Positions 5,206 through 5,778 of a DNA stretch of 5,778 nucleotides are shown in pieces. A model generated the notes under the pieces. The model was not told the origin of the DNA. It saw only the letters and a program-made list of their open reading frames with translations, and did not search any database. The DNA is from Gammaproteobacteria bacterium (GTDB taxonomy: Bacteria > Pseudomonadota > Gammaproteobacteria > Burkholderiales > Thiobacillaceae). How positions within the stretch are numbered: position 1 is the stretch's first letter; the number at the start of each line of letters is the position of its first letter. The stretch lies in NCBI GenBank assembly GCA_018820745.1, contig JAHJNP010000025.1:1-5778 (forward strand), read 5' to 3'. The translations under genes were made by a program, and so were the position numbers.

Positions 5206-5778
5206 TCAGACGGCAACGGCCATCTTTTCCACCTGTTCTTCGCCGGCCAGCAGCCGGACGAATTCATCGAGCGGCATGTCGATGCGCTGGATGTTCTGCT
5301 CTTCCAGGAAGCGCGCTTCGTTGCGGCTGAGTTCGCCCGGCAGCACCGCCCAGTGCGTGTCGGAAGAGCGCTTCATGATCTGGCGTGCGAAGGTGCGCTC
5401 CAGCTGTGTGCGGAAGCGGCAGCCGAGGAAGAGGAAATGCCGGCCCGTGCGCAGCTGCTGGACGATGTCGGGGATCGGGGTCTGGATGTCGATCTCGGTC
5501 AGCACTTCGACGAAATCGGTGTCGGACACCAGGAAGTTCTTGGCCGGGGCGATCGAGCCCATGGGTTTGTAGAGCAGGGTGTCCCAGGTGTCGGCCTCGA
5601 ACGGGTCGGCCTGCATGCCGTTGGGCCGGAAGTAATGCACCCAGGTGCCGAAATGCTCGGACTGGCTCACCCCTTGCAGCTGCCCCCACAGGTTGCGCGA
5701 CTGCAGCGCGGTGGCCATGGCGTTGTCGTACCAGGCGTCGACGATCAGCAGGGGCTTGCGCACGATGCGGGCCAGGTA
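5206..5778 (-). CDS. SIR2-like-domain protein, C-terminal part (partial)
   Basis: The frame is open from the right window edge to the TGA at 5206, showing 190 residues; the true start lies outside. An internal GTG at 5763 could be taken as a start, but the reading frame continues upstream without a stop (YLARI), so the gene is better treated as cut by the edge. The visible part resembles the C-terminal half of SIR2-like (SIR2_2) domains: ARIVRKPLLIVDAWYDNAM matches the usual IVTTNYD segment, and HFLFLGCRFRTQLERTFARQI matches the FLGYSxxDxxL segment, followed by a WAVLPGE strand and a terminal DEFVRLLA helix. Related domains bind or hydrolyse NAD or ADP-ribose derivatives, some in phage defence, but the catalytic region is not visible here. 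No transmembrane segment is seen. It is convergent with the activator gene and probably functionally separate. Family assignment is moderate. Confidence 0.7.
   Translation of the reverse strand, partial: YLARIVRKPLLIVDAWYDNAMATALQSRNLWGQLQGVSQSEHFGTWVHYFRPNGMQADPFEADTWDTLLYKPMGSIAPAKNFLVSDTDFVEVLTEIDIQTPIPDIVQQLRTGRHFLFLGCRFRTQLERTFARQIMKRSSDTHWAVLPGELSRNEARFLEEQNIQRIDMPLDEFVRLLAGEEQVEKMAVAV

Noticed and set aside
5276..5572. A 98-residue plus-strand open frame at the right end
   Set aside because: It is antisense to the SIR2-like frame, which continues to the window edge and shows domain motifs.

Overview
The window is about 5.8 kb of GC-rich DNA, and the style of its genes points to a proteobacterium. 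I infer a betaproteobacterium, perhaps of the Rhodocyclales or Burkholderiales, from codon use, the Tat-exported solute-binding protein and the sigma-54 machinery. There are five protein genes, two cut by the window edges, and no RNA gene, CRISPR array or insertion sequence that I can support.

Layout. Bases 1-1498 (minus strand) hold the first 499 residues of a family 5 ABC-transporter solute-binding protein with a twin-arginine signal peptide. Upstream lies a gap of about 920 bp without a convincing gene but rich in inverted repeats. On the plus strand follow a beta-carbonic-anhydrase-like protein (2422-3075), a small FmdB-type zinc-ribbon protein with a His/Cys-rich tail (3154-3405) and a sigma-54-dependent activator with a cysteine-bearing N-terminal sensor domain (3551-5164). 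Convergent with the activator, after 41 bp, is the C-terminal part of a SIR2-like-domain protein (5206-5778, minus strand, running off the right edge).

How the parts fit. The long intergenic region carries two -24/-12 (sigma-54) promoter matches pointing outward: a near-consensus one on the minus strand in front of the solute-binding protein (1552-1566), and a second on the plus strand in front of the carbonic-anhydrase-like gene (2313-2328). The gene two places downstream encodes a complete sigma-54 activator with the GAFTGA motif. The simplest reading is a self-contained module: a ligand- or redox-sensing activator switching on both an uptake system and a small-molecule (CO2, bicarbonate or possibly COS/CS2) enzyme together with its zinc-ribbon partner. 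That the activator acts on these two promoters, and what it senses, are inferences. A strong dyad (3445-3471) just ahead of the activator gene is a candidate operator. The SIR2-like gene looks unrelated to the module.
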